55,332 nt of DNA, taken from contig CAMCVO010000009.1 in the NCBI GenBank assembly GCA_945881945.1, forward strand, positions 1 to 55,332, read 5' to 3'. The notes under the pieces are model-generated. The model had not been told where the DNA came from, searched no databases, and saw only the letters and a program-made list of their open reading frames with translations. The translations under genes were made by a program, and so were the position numbers. Positions 8,630-16,446 of this stretch are shown one piece after another. This DNA is from Bifidobacterium breve. GTDB lineage: Bacteria; Actinomycetota; Actinomycetes; Nanopelagicales; Nanopelagicaceae. The stretch's first letter is position 1. Each line of letters begins with the position of its first letter.

Positions 8630-9757
8630 TTAGGGCAGTGAAGGGGCTGAGCCTAAGGTGATGTTATAAGTTCTAGTAGAGCTGCCAGAATCAACCACTA
8701 CCGTAATTTGATCTCCTGGCGCCTTACTTCTGATTCTAACAATTGCAGTTACCGCATCATTTACCTTAAACCCATTAATGCTTCTGACAATTGTGCCAAC
8801 AGTTAGGCCTGCTTTTTCGGCAGCGCTATCTGCTGTTATGTTGCTAATTCTTAAACCAGGTCCAGCAAAGACTGGATCAAATAACACCCCTAAAAATGGC
8901 TTAGTTGATTTACCAGTAGCAATTAATTCATCAGCAATCCGCTTTGCCTGATTAATTGGGATTGAAAAACCTAATCCAATATTTCCATTTGCGCCAAAGG
9001 CAGAGCCTAGGGTTGCAATTGCAGAGTTAACACCAACTGCTCTACCTTGGGCATCAACTAATGGGCCACCTGAGTTACCTGGATTAATAGCAGCATCAGT
9101 TTGAATCGCATCCATAAAACTTTCCGTATTACTTGACCCAGTTGTTACTGGTCGATTTAAAGCTGAAACAATTCCACTAGTTACAGTTCCAGATAATCCC
9201 AGCGGTGAACCAAATGCAACTACAGCATCCCCGATTGCAATTGATGATGAATCTCCGATTGGGATCTCAGGCAGATTTCCTTTTCTGATTGAAACCACCG
9301 CTAGGTCATACTCAGAGTTTCTACCAACAATTGTGGCCGGAAAGATATCGCCATTGTTGAGCTCAACCTCAATCTTGCCACTTGTTGCTGCACTTTCAAT
9401 GACATGGTTATTAGTGATTATGTAAGACAAAGAGGAGTTTGATTTATAAATTGAACCTGAGCCCGAGCCTGAGCCTGTGGCAGTACTAATTTTAATTGAA
9501 ACTACTGATGCAGATACTGATTGGGCGATGCTTTTTATATTTGCTCCAGTTGCACCAATATCAATTGCACTTCTGCCTTTAGGGCAGCTGCCATTTGTTG
9601 ATGCAAAAAGTGCCTTGGTTTTATTATCAATACAAGCCTTTACTACTGGCACATTATTGTTGTTTGCAACTGCAAAACCACCAACACTTACTGCGCCAAT
9701 TAGAAATCCAGCTACAACTTTGCTAAATCCGTTTTGCATACCCCTCCAATAACTCAT
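8630..9757 (-). CDS. HtrA/DegP-like membrane-anchored serine protease with PDZ domain
   Basis: About 375 residues from the ATG at 9757. A signal-anchor helix (residues ~15-32) is followed by a short two-cysteine module (C42, C58; ACIDNKTKALF...SCPKG). Then comes the trypsin-like domain with H118 (TNNHV), D151 (YDLAVV) and S229 (GNSGGP), and a C-terminal PDZ domain (~288-365). It probably acts outside the membrane in protein quality control. A -10 sequence TAGTAT six bases before ATG 9757 supports a leaderless start. An ATG at 9739 with GGAGGGG close upstream is an alternative. The longest frame opens at a TTG (9763), which is less likely. Confidence 0.9.
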   Translation of the reverse strand: MSYWRGMQNGFSKVVAGFLIGAVSVGGFAVANNNNVPVVKACIDNKTKALFASTNGSCPKGRSAIDIGATGANIKSIAQSVSASVVSIKISTATGSGSGSGSIYKSNSSLSYIITNNHVIESAATSGKIEVELNNGDIFPATIVGRNSEYDLAVVSIRKGNLPEIPIGDSSSIAIGDAVVAFGSPLGLSGTVTSGIVSALNRPVTTGSSNTESFMDAIQTDAAINPGNSGGPLVDAQGRAVGVNSAIATLGSAFGANGNIGLGFSIPINQAKRIADELIATGKSTKPFLGVLFDPVFAGPGLRISNITADSAAEKAGLTVGTIVRSINGFKVNDAVTAIVRIRSKAPGDQITVVVDSGSSTRTYNITLGSAPSLP

Positions 9758-9763
9758 GGCCAA

Positions 9764-9769
9764 ATACTA
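9764..9769 (-). promoter_or_regulatory. -10 element of leaderless htrA-like promoter
   Basis: Minus-strand TAGTAT, six bases, then ATG at 9757-9755. Confidence 0.5.
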
Positions 9770-9913
9770 GGGTTAAATCCTGTAAGTTACCTTAAAGATT
9801 TCTGATCATTACCTAGATCTTTGACCCCATGCCACTGCCAAAGTTTTAGATAAATCAGGGTATAAATAAGTGTTTACATAAGGCTTAAGACAAAACCTCA
9901 TTTGCCTTCCAAC

Positions 9914-11017
9914 TTACCTAATTACCTCTTTTGATCTAGTAATTGAATCTAAGAAATCCAGATCAGGAGTAACACCAATGCCATCCCCGGTTGGTACAGT
10001 CAAATAGCCATCATCCATAACAAATGGAGTTGTTACATCCTGCTTAAAATATCGGGCAGAGGCTGATGTATCGCCAGGCAGTGTGAAGCCAGGTAAGGCG
10101 GCTAAGGCTAAATTGGCAGCCCTGCCAATTCCAGTCTCTAACATTCCACCGCACCAAACTGGTACCCGATTCTCAACACATAAATCATGAATTTTCACCG
10201 ACTCTAAGTAACCACCAACTCTGCCTGGTTTGATATTAATAACAGTTGTAGCTTTAAGCGCTAACGCATCTTGAGCAGATTGCAAAGAGATAATTGATTC
10301 ATCAAGGCAGATTGGGGTTTTTACCTCTTTGGCAAGTAATGCGTGTCCTAAAATGTCATGCTCATCTAATGGTTGCTCAATTAGTAGTAAATTAAAATCA
10401 TCAAGCTGTGCTAAGTGCTTGCCATCATCTCTTGTATAAGCCTGATTTGCATCAACTTGTAGGGGGATCTCTGGGTAGATCTGCCGAATACTTTTAACTG
10501 CGTTGATATCCCAACCTGGTTCGATCTTCAATTTAATTCTTCGATATCCAGCATCAACATAGGATTTAACCTCTTCAGCTAAAGATTCTAAATTGTTTGC
10601 AATTCCCACAGAAACACCACATTCAACCTTATTTTTAGTAGCACCTAGATACTTCGCCAATGACATTTTTTGATCACGAAGTTGAGCATCTAATATTGCA
10701 GTTTCCAGTGATGCCTTTGCCATTTGGCCACCTAGAAATGGCTTTAAAATTGTGGCAACCTCTTCAGCCTTGAAATCACCAGCTGAATTAAGAGCAGGAA
10801 TTAAAAACCTTTTAATTAAATCAATGCATGCATGGGTGTACTCCGGTGAGTAAAGCGGCTCAGACATTGCCACACACTCAGCCCAGCCGATAGTGCCGTT
10901 TTCGTTGATCACTTTTACCATTAAAACTTGGCGCGAAGATTGTGTTCCAAATGAGGTTCTAAACGGCCTAACTAGTGGCAGTTCAATAACCCGTAATTCC
11001 ACCTCTGTTAATTTCAT
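9914..11017 (-). CDS. Enolase-superfamily racemase (probable N-succinylamino-acid racemase / OSBS-like)
   Basis: 367 residues of the muconate-lactonizing subgroup. Catalytic landmarks are the KxK pair in RIKLKIEPG, metal ligands in QVDANQAY, LIEQPL and CLDESI, and the acid/base lysine in INIKPGRVGG. Family members act as o-succinylbenzoate synthase (MenC) or N-succinylamino-acid racemase. No other men gene is in the window. The start overlaps by four bases (ATGA) the end of a GNAT gene of the type found beside N-succinylamino-acid racemases. I therefore favour a role in converting D-amino acids to L-forms through N-succinylation. A menC role cannot be excluded from sequence alone. Confidence 0.78.
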   Translation of the reverse strand: MKLTEVELRVIELPLVRPFRTSFGTQSSRQVLMVKVINENGTIGWAECVAMSEPLYSPEYTHACIDLIKRFLIPALNSAGDFKAEEVATILKPFLGGQMAKASLETAILDAQLRDQKMSLAKYLGATKNKVECGVSVGIANNLESLAEEVKSYVDAGYRRIKLKIEPGWDINAVKSIRQIYPEIPLQVDANQAYTRDDGKHLAQLDDFNLLLIEQPLDEHDILGHALLAKEVKTPICLDESIISLQSAQDALALKATTVINIKPGRVGGYLESVKIHDLCVENRVPVWCGGMLETGIGRAANLALAALPGFTLPGDTSASARYFKQDVTTPFVMDDGYLTVPTGDGIGVTPDLDFLDSITRSKEVIR

Positions 11018-11724
11018 ATCCGCACAACATATTCATTATTGCTTGAAAAGCCAATTACTTTCCCACCCTGCTCAAACGCCTTAAGGAATTGCTCACGGAC
11101 ATTTCTTCGCCACTTAAGATTTTCAGCTTTATCAACAGCTCTTATTTCTACTATGTCTTTTGGAATCTGAATCAATAAATCTCTCTCCTGTGGCGCAGTA
11201 ATAAGATCCCTGGACACTGGATTTTCACCAATTACCGACCAGCTAGCGATTAAACGATCTGATTCATCACCGGCATTTAAAGTATCTGGCATATCACTAT
11301 AAAAATTTGGATGATAAGAGGAGATATCTACACCTAGCTTGACCAGATTTAGTTTTGCATTTCGGCTAACTAATGGATCAAAGGTCCAGGCAATCTCCTT
11401 ATAGTTGTTTTTCTTAGCCCAGTGCCACTGATCAATTTTTAAAGCATGGCCAATTCCATAATCTCTATACTCTTCTAAAACTGCGGCCATATGTGAGTGT
11501 AAATGTAATCCACCATTAGTTGCTGGAAATGCAAAAGCTGCGCCCACACATTTTGAATCAATGAAAGCACCGGATAGATAGGCCCCGCTATGCACCATCG
11601 CTTGCAGAAGATTGGATGTGATCTCAGTGCCTGAATCCATGGGCCAGGTTAGATCAAATACGTTGCGACCTAAACTAAGGTCGGTAGGAGAGGTAAGTTC
11701 ACGAACAGTAACTGTGGGCTTCAT
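11014..11724 (-). CDS. GNAT-family N-acyltransferase, partner of the racemase
   Basis: 236 residues with a GNAT fold. The acyl-CoA-binding segment is recognisable around EEYRDYGIGHALKIDQ, followed by the conserved ITWTFDPL-type stretch (IAWTFDPLVSRNAKLNL) of the COG3375 group. That group is known to sit next to N-succinylamino-acid racemase in Geobacillus and Deinococcus, where it succinylates D-amino acids. Translation of the racemase gene is probably coupled to it through the ATGA overlap. TAAGAT lies nine bases before the ATG, so the mRNA probably has a very short leader. Confidence 0.72.
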   Translation of the reverse strand: MKPTVTVRELTSPTDLSLGRNVFDLTWPMDSGTEITSNLLQAMVHSGAYLSGAFIDSKCVGAAFAFPATNGGLHLHSHMAAVLEEYRDYGIGHALKIDQWHWAKKNNYKEIAWTFDPLVSRNAKLNLVKLGVDISSYHPNFYSDMPDTLNAGDESDRLIASWSVIGENPVSRDLITAPQERDLLIQIPKDIVEIRAVDKAENLKWRRNVREQFLKAFEQGGKVIGFSSNNEYVVRI

Positions 11725-11851
11725 TGTAGAACAATCTTAGCGAAGAATTAAACACTGTTTCTAGTCCAATGCTTAATTTCCTATAAATCCTTGATTTGTT
11801 GAGATCTTGTTCTGTTTATAACTTTGGTATTTACTCGTAAATAAAATTATT

Positions 11852-12004
11852 TTAACTCTGGGTTGGATCTATCCCATCAGATAGTGAGTTCCACTGATTC
11901 TTTGGCTTTCTTTCATATTGCTTTTTACTACTTTTTTTAATTAATCTAATCAATAAATAAATCATGCTGATTAAAAGCAGCAGGCTCATCAGTACAGAAT
12001 CCAT
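11852..12004 (-). CDS. Small single-helix membrane protein, 50 residues
   Basis: An uncalled short gene. Residues ~4-22 are one hydrophobic helix (MSLLLLISMIYLLIRLI), followed by a basic stretch KKSSKKQYERKPK and the tail WNSLSDGIDPTQS. The W-x-x-L-x-x-G-x-D-P-T tail resembles the C-terminus of actinobacterial small membrane proteins such as the trp-operon-associated family. The start is supported by TAGGCT (12011-12016 on the minus strand) exactly six bases before the ATG, the same leaderless arrangement as known genes here. Function unknown. It lies alone between the GNAT gene and tRNA-Arg. The rest of the spacer (11725-11851 and 12017-12096) shows nothing I recognise. Confidence 0.65.
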   Translation of the reverse strand: MDSVLMSLLLLISMIYLLIRLIKKSSKKQYERKPKNQWNSLSDGIDPTQS

Positions 12005-12010
12005 TTAACA

Positions 12011-12016
12011 AGCCTA
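12011..12016 (-). promoter_or_regulatory. -10 element of leaderless small membrane protein gene
   Basis: Minus-strand TAGGCT, six bases, then ATG at 12004-12002. Confidence 0.5.
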
Positions 12017-12096
12017 TGCCAAATTCTCTAATTTGCCAGAGTGGCTTTGATGATCTTATGAGGAGGCTAGAAACTTTCTCTTACTTAACAAAATTG

Positions 12097-12169
12097 TGCG
12101 CCCGTAGGGATTCGAACCCCAAACCTTCTGATCCGTAGTCAGATGCTCTATCCGTTGAGCTACGGGCGC
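12097..12169 (-). tRNA. tRNA-Arg(ACG)
   Basis: The acceptor stem GCGCCCG/CGGGCGC and the T-arm GGTTCGAATCC are intact. The anticodon loop CTACGGA gives anticodon ACG (complement of 12134-12136). No CCA is encoded, unlike the serine tRNAs nearby, so CCA must be added by the nucleotidyltransferase at 43055. A34 is the substrate of TadA, also in this window. Confidence 0.96.
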
Positions 12170-12201
12170 AAGTATTTAGTGTTAGGAAGTCTAGCGATTT
12201 A

Positions 12202-13509
12202 TTAAGACCTACCCAAACTTATTAGTCGCTTCCAATCCACCTCTTTTACCCTTGGTTTTCCAGCAATCTCTCCCGATATGACTTCTGAGGCATTTATTTT
12301 TTCCCATGCTGTTTGGTCAATTACCTCATGTCCTGACTTTAATAATGAAGTTATCCCTTCACTATCTTTTGGTTCCTTTAAGTTCCCAATGATCAGGTCA
12401 ACTACATCACTTGAATCACTTTTATTTGTACCGATCACACCAGTTGGTCCTCGTTTTGCCCAGCCAACTGCATAAACATTGTGTTCAACATGTCCTGCGA
12501 TGTTTTTAACTCTTCCGCTTTCAATGTTTACGCCCGAGCAACTGGTCGACTCATAGCCGATCGCTGAAATTACTAAACCTGCTTTAATTGAGAAAGTTTC
12601 ATCAGTTGGAATAACTTTTCCATTTTCAACTTTATTCTTTTTAAATACTACCTCTTCTACTTTATCTTTGCCTTTAATCTCAATTGGTGTGGAAAGAAAC
12701 TTAATCTCAAGTTTTCTAGCCAAGCCTTTTTTGGCTTGATCTGCAATTGCCTTCATCGCCTCAATATTATTTTTTAAATCTTTTTCAATCTCTTCTAAAC
12801 CATCGATCCGTTCAATAGCTGCTTGAATCTGGTTAGAATCAATAAATACATCAGTGTTTTCCAATTTGGGTAGATCTCTAAGCTCTGGAGCTGTAAAAGC
12901 TGCATGCTCTGGCCCGCGTCTGCCACAGATAATAACTGTGCGAATGTTGCTTTGTTTTAATTTTACTAACGCATGATCTGCTACATCAGTGGGATCGAGT
13001 TCGGTTGGATCAATTGCCAAGATTCGTGCTACATCCATGGCTACATTCCCAGCACCAATTACTACCGCTGTTTGCGCAGACATATCAACTTCAACATCTA
13101 CATAATTAGGGTGAGCGTTATACCAAGGAACAAATTCTGCAGCTGAAAGTGAGTTTTTTAGCTCCTCTCCTGCAATCCCAAGCTTTCGCCCCACCGATGC
13201 ACCAGTTGCTAGAACCACTGCATCATATTGATCTCTTAAATCTTTTAAGGAGACATCTTTACCCAACTCAATGTTGGCAAATAAGCGAAAACCTCTCTCC
13301 TTGGCAATCTTTTCAAATACCTTTGAAACAGTTTTTATTTTAGGATGATCTGGCGCAACTCCACTCCTTACCAAACCCCATGGGGTGGGCAGTCGTTCAA
13401 TCATGTCGATTGAAAAAGTGAGCTCCTCATTTTGTGCTTTTTGAAATGCTTGCGCAGTGAAGTATCCAGCAGGGCCTGCTCCAACAATTGCGATTTTATA
13501 AGTTGGCAA
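12202..13509 (-). CDS. fpr: Ferredoxin/adrenodoxin-type NADP+ reductase (FprA-like)
   Basis: 435 residues. An N-terminal FAD site (VGAGPAGYFTAQAF) is followed by TPWGLVRSGVAPDHP, typical of adrenodoxin-reductase-like ferredoxin-NADP reductases. The NADP site is VIGAGNVAMDVARIL and the C-terminal FAD contact is VGWAKRGPTGVIGTN. It would transfer electrons between NADPH and ferredoxin in the cytoplasm. The start codon appears to be TTG (13509) with a purine-rich GGGGGAAAG just upstream. It is flanked by tRNA-Arg downstream and tRNA-Ser(GCT) upstream, both on the same strand. Confidence 0.92.
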   Translation of the reverse strand: MPTYKIAIVGAGPAGYFTAQAFQKAQNEELTFSIDMIERLPTPWGLVRSGVAPDHPKIKTVSKVFEKIAKERGFRLFANIELGKDVSLKDLRDQYDAVVLATGASVGRKLGIAGEELKNSLSAAEFVPWYNAHPNYVDVEVDMSAQTAVVIGAGNVAMDVARILAIDPTELDPTDVADHALVKLKQSNIRTVIICGRRGPEHAAFTAPELRDLPKLENTDVFIDSNQIQAAIERIDGLEEIEKDLKNNIEAMKAIADQAKKGLARKLEIKFLSTPIEIKGKDKVEEVVFKKNKVENGKVIPTDETFSIKAGLVISAIGYESTSCSGVNIESGRVKNIAGHVEHNVYAVGWAKRGPTGVIGTNKSDSSDVVDLIIGNLKEPKDSEGITSLLKSGHEVIDQTAWEKINASEVISGEIAGKPRVKEVDWKRLISLGRS

Positions 13510-13546
13510 CTTTCCCCCAGCTTCGTAAATTTCTATTGTTTAACAC

Positions 13547-13639
13547 TGGCGGAGACGAGAGGATTTGAACCTCCGAAACCCTTTAGGGGTTAACCTCATT
13601 AGCAGTGAGGCGCACTAGACCGGGCTATGCGACGTCTCC
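13547..13639 (-). tRNA. tRNA-Ser(GCT)
   Basis: Acceptor stem GGAGACG/CGTCTCC, discriminator G (13550) and an encoded CCA (13549-13547). The anticodon loop CTGCTAA gives GCT (complement of 13601-13603). There is a long variable arm with stem AACCCC/GGGGTT-like pairing. It reads AGC/AGU. Confidence 0.96.
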
Positions 13640-13694
13640 AACTGTGCAAGATTACCGCCATTGGCTCATCGCTAGCCAATTTACGCCCTCAAGG

Positions 13695-13700
13695 TAGGCT
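13695..13700 (+). promoter_or_regulatory. -10 element of leaderless aminopeptidase P promoter
   Basis: TAGGCT, six bases, then GTG at 13707. Confidence 0.55.
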
Positions 13701-13706
13701 TACCGT

Positions 13707-15167
13707 GTGAATTCAGCTAGTAATGCCAATAGTGGTGGAAAAGATACTGAAGTAAGAACCCACGATATTCCAATAGCTGATGCGATGGTTGAGTTTATGA
13801 AAGTGGGTTGGGCACCATCGCCACTAGATGGCGTAACCGCTCATCCATCAATTCCCTACACAAAAATACGTAGAGATAAAGTTTCTAAACAATTTGTTGG
13901 CAAGAGATTAATTTTTCCATCAGGCTCTTTAAAGGTTCGAAGCAATGACTCTGATTATCAGTTTAGAGCTCACTCTGCTTTTAGTTGGTTTACTGGAATT
14001 GTTGCATCAGATTGTGTTCCAGATTCTTTATTTATAATGGAGCCAACAGCTGATGGGCATCAAGGGTTGCTCTTTATTCACCCAAGATCTCCTCGAGATA
14101 ATAATGAGTTTTATAAAAATACAAGATATGGTGAGTTTTGGGTAGGCAGAAGAATGACCTTGGATGAAACCGAAACTAAATATGCTCTGCAAGTTAAACA
14201 GATTGAATCAATTGAGGAGTTTTTGTCAGATAAAAAGGAAACACTGCTGGTCCGAGGACAAGATCCAGCAATAGATAAGTTGGTAGTTGAAGATACTGAG
14301 AGCGAAAAAGAATTTCTAAATTATATTTCAGTTATGCGAGCAGTTAAAGATAAATATGAAATCGATGAGATGCAAAAGGCAATTGATGCATCAGTTCGTG
14401 GCTTTGCCGATATGGTCCGAATTTTTCCAGCAGCAACTGCTGTGCCACGAGGTGAGCGGGTAGTTGAAGCAGCCTTTTATGGCAGAGCCAGACTTGAGGG
14501 AAATGACAATGGCTATCCAAGCATTGTGGCCTCTGGTGCTCATGCCTGCATACTGCACTGGATAAAAAATGATGGTGATGTTTTGCCAGGTGATCTAATT
14601 TTAATTGATGCTGGGGTAGAGGTTGAATCCCACTACACCGCAGATATCACTAGAACATTCCCAGTCAATGGAAAATTCACACAAGCACAGCGCAATATCT
14701 ACATGATTGTCTACAAAGCCCAACAAGCAGGAATTGCTGCAATAAAGCCGGGGGCAAGATTTAGGGATATTCACAACGCGTGCATGGTTGAGATTGCTCG
14801 AGGCGCCCAAGAGCTTGGCGTATTACCAATATCTGCAGAGGAATCTTTGTTGGCTGAAAATGGTCTACATAGAAGGTGGCAGTTTCATGGTTCAGGCCAT
14901 CACCTTGGTATTGATGTGCATGATTGCGCACATGCGCGAAAAGAGCAGTACTCAGATGCCCTACTTGAACCAGGAATGATTTTGACAGTTGAACCAGGTT
15001 TTTATGTTCAACCCGATGACACATTATTCCCAGAGGAGTATCGAGGAATTGGGGTGCGAATTGAGGATGATATTTTGGTTACGGAGTCAGGTGCAAAAAT
15101 ATTAAGTAATGCACTTCCTCGTCACCCCGATGAGGTTGAGGCATATATGGCAAAGCTGCTTAAGTAA
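13707..15167 (+). CDS. pepP: Xaa-Pro aminopeptidase (aminopeptidase P, M24)
   Basis: 486 residues. An N-terminal AMP_N-type domain is followed by the pita-bread M24B metallopeptidase domain. The five metal ligands can be placed: the two Asp in LIDAGVEVESHYTADITRTF, His in GSGHHLGIDVHD, Glu in LTVEPGFY and Glu in GVRIEDD. It removes N-terminal residues preceding proline, in the cytoplasm. The GTG start is supported by the leaderless -10 pattern. It is convergent with the small Cys-rich gene, with two bases between the stop codons. Confidence 0.94.
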   Translation: MNSASNANSGGKDTEVRTHDIPIADAMVEFMKVGWAPSPLDGVTAHPSIPYTKIRRDKVSKQFVGKRLIFPSGSLKVRSNDSDYQFRAHSAFSWFTGIVASDCVPDSLFIMEPTADGHQGLLFIHPRSPRDNNEFYKNTRYGEFWVGRRMTLDETETKYALQVKQIESIEEFLSDKKETLLVRGQDPAIDKLVVEDTESEKEFLNYISVMRAVKDKYEIDEMQKAIDASVRGFADMVRIFPAATAVPRGERVVEAAFYGRARLEGNDNGYPSIVASGAHACILHWIKNDGDVLPGDLILIDAGVEVESHYTADITRTFPVNGKFTQAQRNIYMIVYKAQQAGIAAIKPGARFRDIHNACMVEIARGAQELGVLPISAEESLLAENGLHRRWQFHGSGHHLGIDVHDCAHARKEQYSDALLEPGMILTVEPGFYVQPDDTLFPEEYRGIGVRIEDDILVTESGAKILSNALPRHPDEVEAYMAKLLK

Positions 15168-15169
15168 TA

Positions 15170-15325
15170 TCAATTACTTGTCTTAGTTTTAACCTCTACT
15201 ATCTCACAAGGTGCACCGTCGCAACAATTAGTTTTCATATGGCAATTTGGGCATAACCATCTAGTTGATACTGGATCATAAGGAATGCTGCAGAAGTCAC
15301 AGGGCATCTGATTATTTGCACCCAT
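15170..15325 (-). CDS. Small cysteine-rich (zinc-ribbon-like) protein, 51 residues
   Basis: A short gene with a good AGAGGAG ribosome-binding site nine bases before its ATG (15325), starting five bases after the stop of the upstream holin-like gene. The cysteines are arranged as PCDFC near residue 10, LCPNC near residue 26, and NCCDGAPC near residue 35. Two CxxC pairs suggest one zinc-binding ribbon. No known family was recognised and the function is unknown. Its position makes it the last gene of the sdh-holin transcript. Confidence 0.7.
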   Translation of the reverse strand: MGANNQMPCDFCSIPYDPVSTRWLCPNCHMKTNCCDGAPCEIVEVKTKTSN

Positions 15326-15330
15326 CTTAT

Positions 15331-15681
15331 TTAGCTCCTCTGGCTTTTAATTGCACGATTAATAATGGTAGTAACTACTGAGATTATCAAAGAAGCAGCC
15401 AGAGCTGACCAAAAATCTGTAACATCTAAGGCGCTACTCCATCTTGCAGTAAGCATTAACATGGCAGCATTAATTACAAAAGCAAATAAGCCAAGTGATA
15501 ACAAAATTGCCGGCAAAGTTAATAGCTTAATTATTGAACCAATGATCCCGTTAATTACCCCAAATAAAAGTGCCACCCATAGGTAACTCCAGGCAGTGCC
15601 ATTAACACTTACCCCTGAAACTAAGGATGTTGCTGCCCAAAAGGCGAGTGCGCCAACAAGTAGGCGAACAATTAAATTCAC
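15331..15681 (-). CDS. Holin-4-type small membrane protein (PF04020-like)
   Basis: 116 residues with four hydrophobic helices, and the family-type pattern of WVALLFGVINGIIG followed by LPAILLSLGLFAFVINAAML. Although named after phage holins, this family is widespread in bacterial chromosomes and its function is unknown. No phage genes are nearby. The GTG start follows the sdhB stop by three bases, so it is likely cotranscribed with sdh. Confidence 0.82.
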   Translation of the reverse strand: MNLIVRLLVGALAFWAATSLVSGVSVNGTAWSYLWVALLFGVINGIIGSIIKLLTLPAILLSLGLFAFVINAAMLMLTARWSSALDVTDFWSALAASLIISVVTTIINRAIKSQRS

Positions 15682-15684
15682 AAA

Positions 15685-16446
15685 CTAAACAATACCCTCA
15701 CGTTTGCGAATCTTTGAGCCAAGCCACCTGACTGGGTCGTACTTAACATCAACTACCCGCTCCTTCATTGGGATAATTGCGTTATCGGTAATCTTTATAT
15801 GCTCTGGGCAAACTTCTGTACAACATTTTGTTATGTTACACATGCCAAGTCCGTGCTCTGCCTGCGCCTTTTGTTTGCGATTTTTTAAGATATCAAGTGG
15901 GTGCATATCAAGCTCAGCTAACCGAATAAAAAATCTAGGGCCAGCAAATGATTTCTTATTCTCTTCGTGGTCTCGAATTACATGGCAGGTGTCTTGACAT
16001 AGGAAACATTCAATACACTTTCTGAACTCCTGGCTTCGTTCAACATCAACTTGCGCCATTCTTACCTCACCCGCCTTTAAACCAGCAGGGGGTGTGAAGG
16101 AATCGACCTCCATAGCCTTCTTATAATTAAATGAAACATCTGTAACTAAATCTTTAATTACTGGAAAAGCTCTAAGTGGGGTAATGGTGATGGTTTCACC
16201 CTCTTCAAAATTTGCCACCTGGGTCATGCAAGCAAGCCGTGGCTTACCATTTATTTCCATTGAACAGGAGCCACACTTACCCGCCTTGCAATTCCATCTA
16301 ACTGCTAGATCACCCATCTGAGTTGCTTGCACCCGGTGGATTACATCTAAAACAACTTCGCCCTCATTTGCTTCGACCTCAACATCTTTAAGCGCACCTG
16401 TCTTTGAATCTCCGCGCCAGATTCTAAGTTTTACTCTCTTACTCAT
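15685..16446 (-). CDS. sdhB: Succinate dehydrogenase iron-sulfur subunit
   Basis: 253 residues. The [2Fe-2S] ligands are in WNCKAGKCGSCSMEINGK plus a downstream Cys (RLACMTQ). The C-terminal ferredoxin part holds CIECFLCQDTC and CNITKCCTEVCPE for the [4Fe-4S] and [3Fe-4S] clusters. It passes electrons from the flavoprotein SdhA to the membrane subunit. The ATG overlaps the end of sdhA by four bases. Confidence 0.96.
   Translation of the reverse strand: MSKRVKLRIWRGDSKTGALKDVEVEANEGEVVLDVIHRVQATQMGDLAVRWNCKAGKCGSCSMEINGKPRLACMTQVANFEEGETITITPLRAFPVIKDLVTDVSFNYKKAMEVDSFTPPAGLKAGEVRMAQVDVERSQEFRKCIECFLCQDTCHVIRDHEENKKSFAGPRFFIRLAELDMHPLDILKNRKQKAQAEHGLGMCNITKCCTEVCPEHIKITDNAIIPMKERVVDVKYDPVRWLGSKIRKREGIV

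Noticed and set aside
9914-11017. Calling the racemase menC
   Set aside because: Family members do both reactions; the overlapping GNAT gene and lack of other men genes nearby favour the racemase role.
15331-15681. Holin-like gene as evidence of a prophage
   Set aside because: The family is common in ordinary chromosomes, and no phage structural, integrase or lysis genes lie nearby.
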